The notes beneath the pieces are model-generated. The model was not told the DNA's origin and did not search any database. It saw only the letters and a list, made by a program, of their open reading frames with translations. A stretch of 5,116 nucleotides of DNA, from assembly GCA_900554455.1 (NCBI GenBank), contig USHT01000102.1:1-5116 (forward strand), read 5' to 3'. This document shows, piece by piece, positions 5,110 to 5,116 of this stretch (its first letter is position 1; each line of letters begins with the position of its first letter). This stretch comes from an uncultured Collinsella sp. (GTDB lineage: Bacteria > Actinomycetota > Coriobacteriia > Coriobacteriales > Coriobacteriaceae). Position numbers and translations under genes: made by a program.

Positions 5110-5116
5110 GAGGACG

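Overview
The window looks like a chromosomal segment from a moderately GC-rich, Gram-positive, probably anaerobic actinobacterium. My best guess is the Coriobacteriia (Collinsella-like). The guess rests on the combination of an RsbU-type partner-switching pair, tRNA genes that encode their own CCA end, AT-rich upstream blocks on tRNA promoters, and hairpin-rich intergenic DNA. It is an inference, not a match to a known genome. All genes I can support lie on the minus strand, so transcription runs from right to left.

Layout, in transcription order. (1) 5116-4766 is non-coding: a very long perfect inverted repeat at the right edge (5050-5109), a second hairpin element (4928-4997), and then a tRNA promoter (4823-4871). 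(2) tRNA-Leu(GAG), 4676-4765, is followed at once by an intrinsic terminator. (3) Only 26 bases past the terminator T-run a two-gene unit starts. Its first gene is a cytosolic PAS-GAF-PP2C/SpoIIE-type sensor phosphatase (781 aa). The second, 77 bases on, is a fusion of a STAS anti-anti-sigma domain with an RsbW/SpoIIAB-type HATPase domain (248 aa), ending in a hairpin that overlaps its stop codon. (4) A second tRNA promoter carrying nearly the same upstream block drives tRNA-Gly(GCC), 1266-1341, which has its own terminator. (5) About 150 bases of hairpin-rich DNA lie between that terminator and another one at 1043-1067. (6) A membrane-anchored SPFH/Band 7 protein resembling the HIR (hypersensitive-induced reaction) group ends 22 bases from the left edge.

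How the parts work together. The phosphatase and the STAS-kinase fusion hold the input and switch parts of a partner-switching pathway. The PAS and GAF regions sense something and control removal of phosphate from the STAS serine, while the HATPase domain would phosphorylate that serine and, in the family model, hold a sigma factor or other client when STAS is phosphorylated. No sigma factor or other output is encoded here. The tRNA genes and the SPFH gene appear to be separate transcription units.

The two gene-free stretches of 300 bases or more (962-1265 and 4766-5116) hold promoters, terminators and palindromic elements, but no protein gene I would support.
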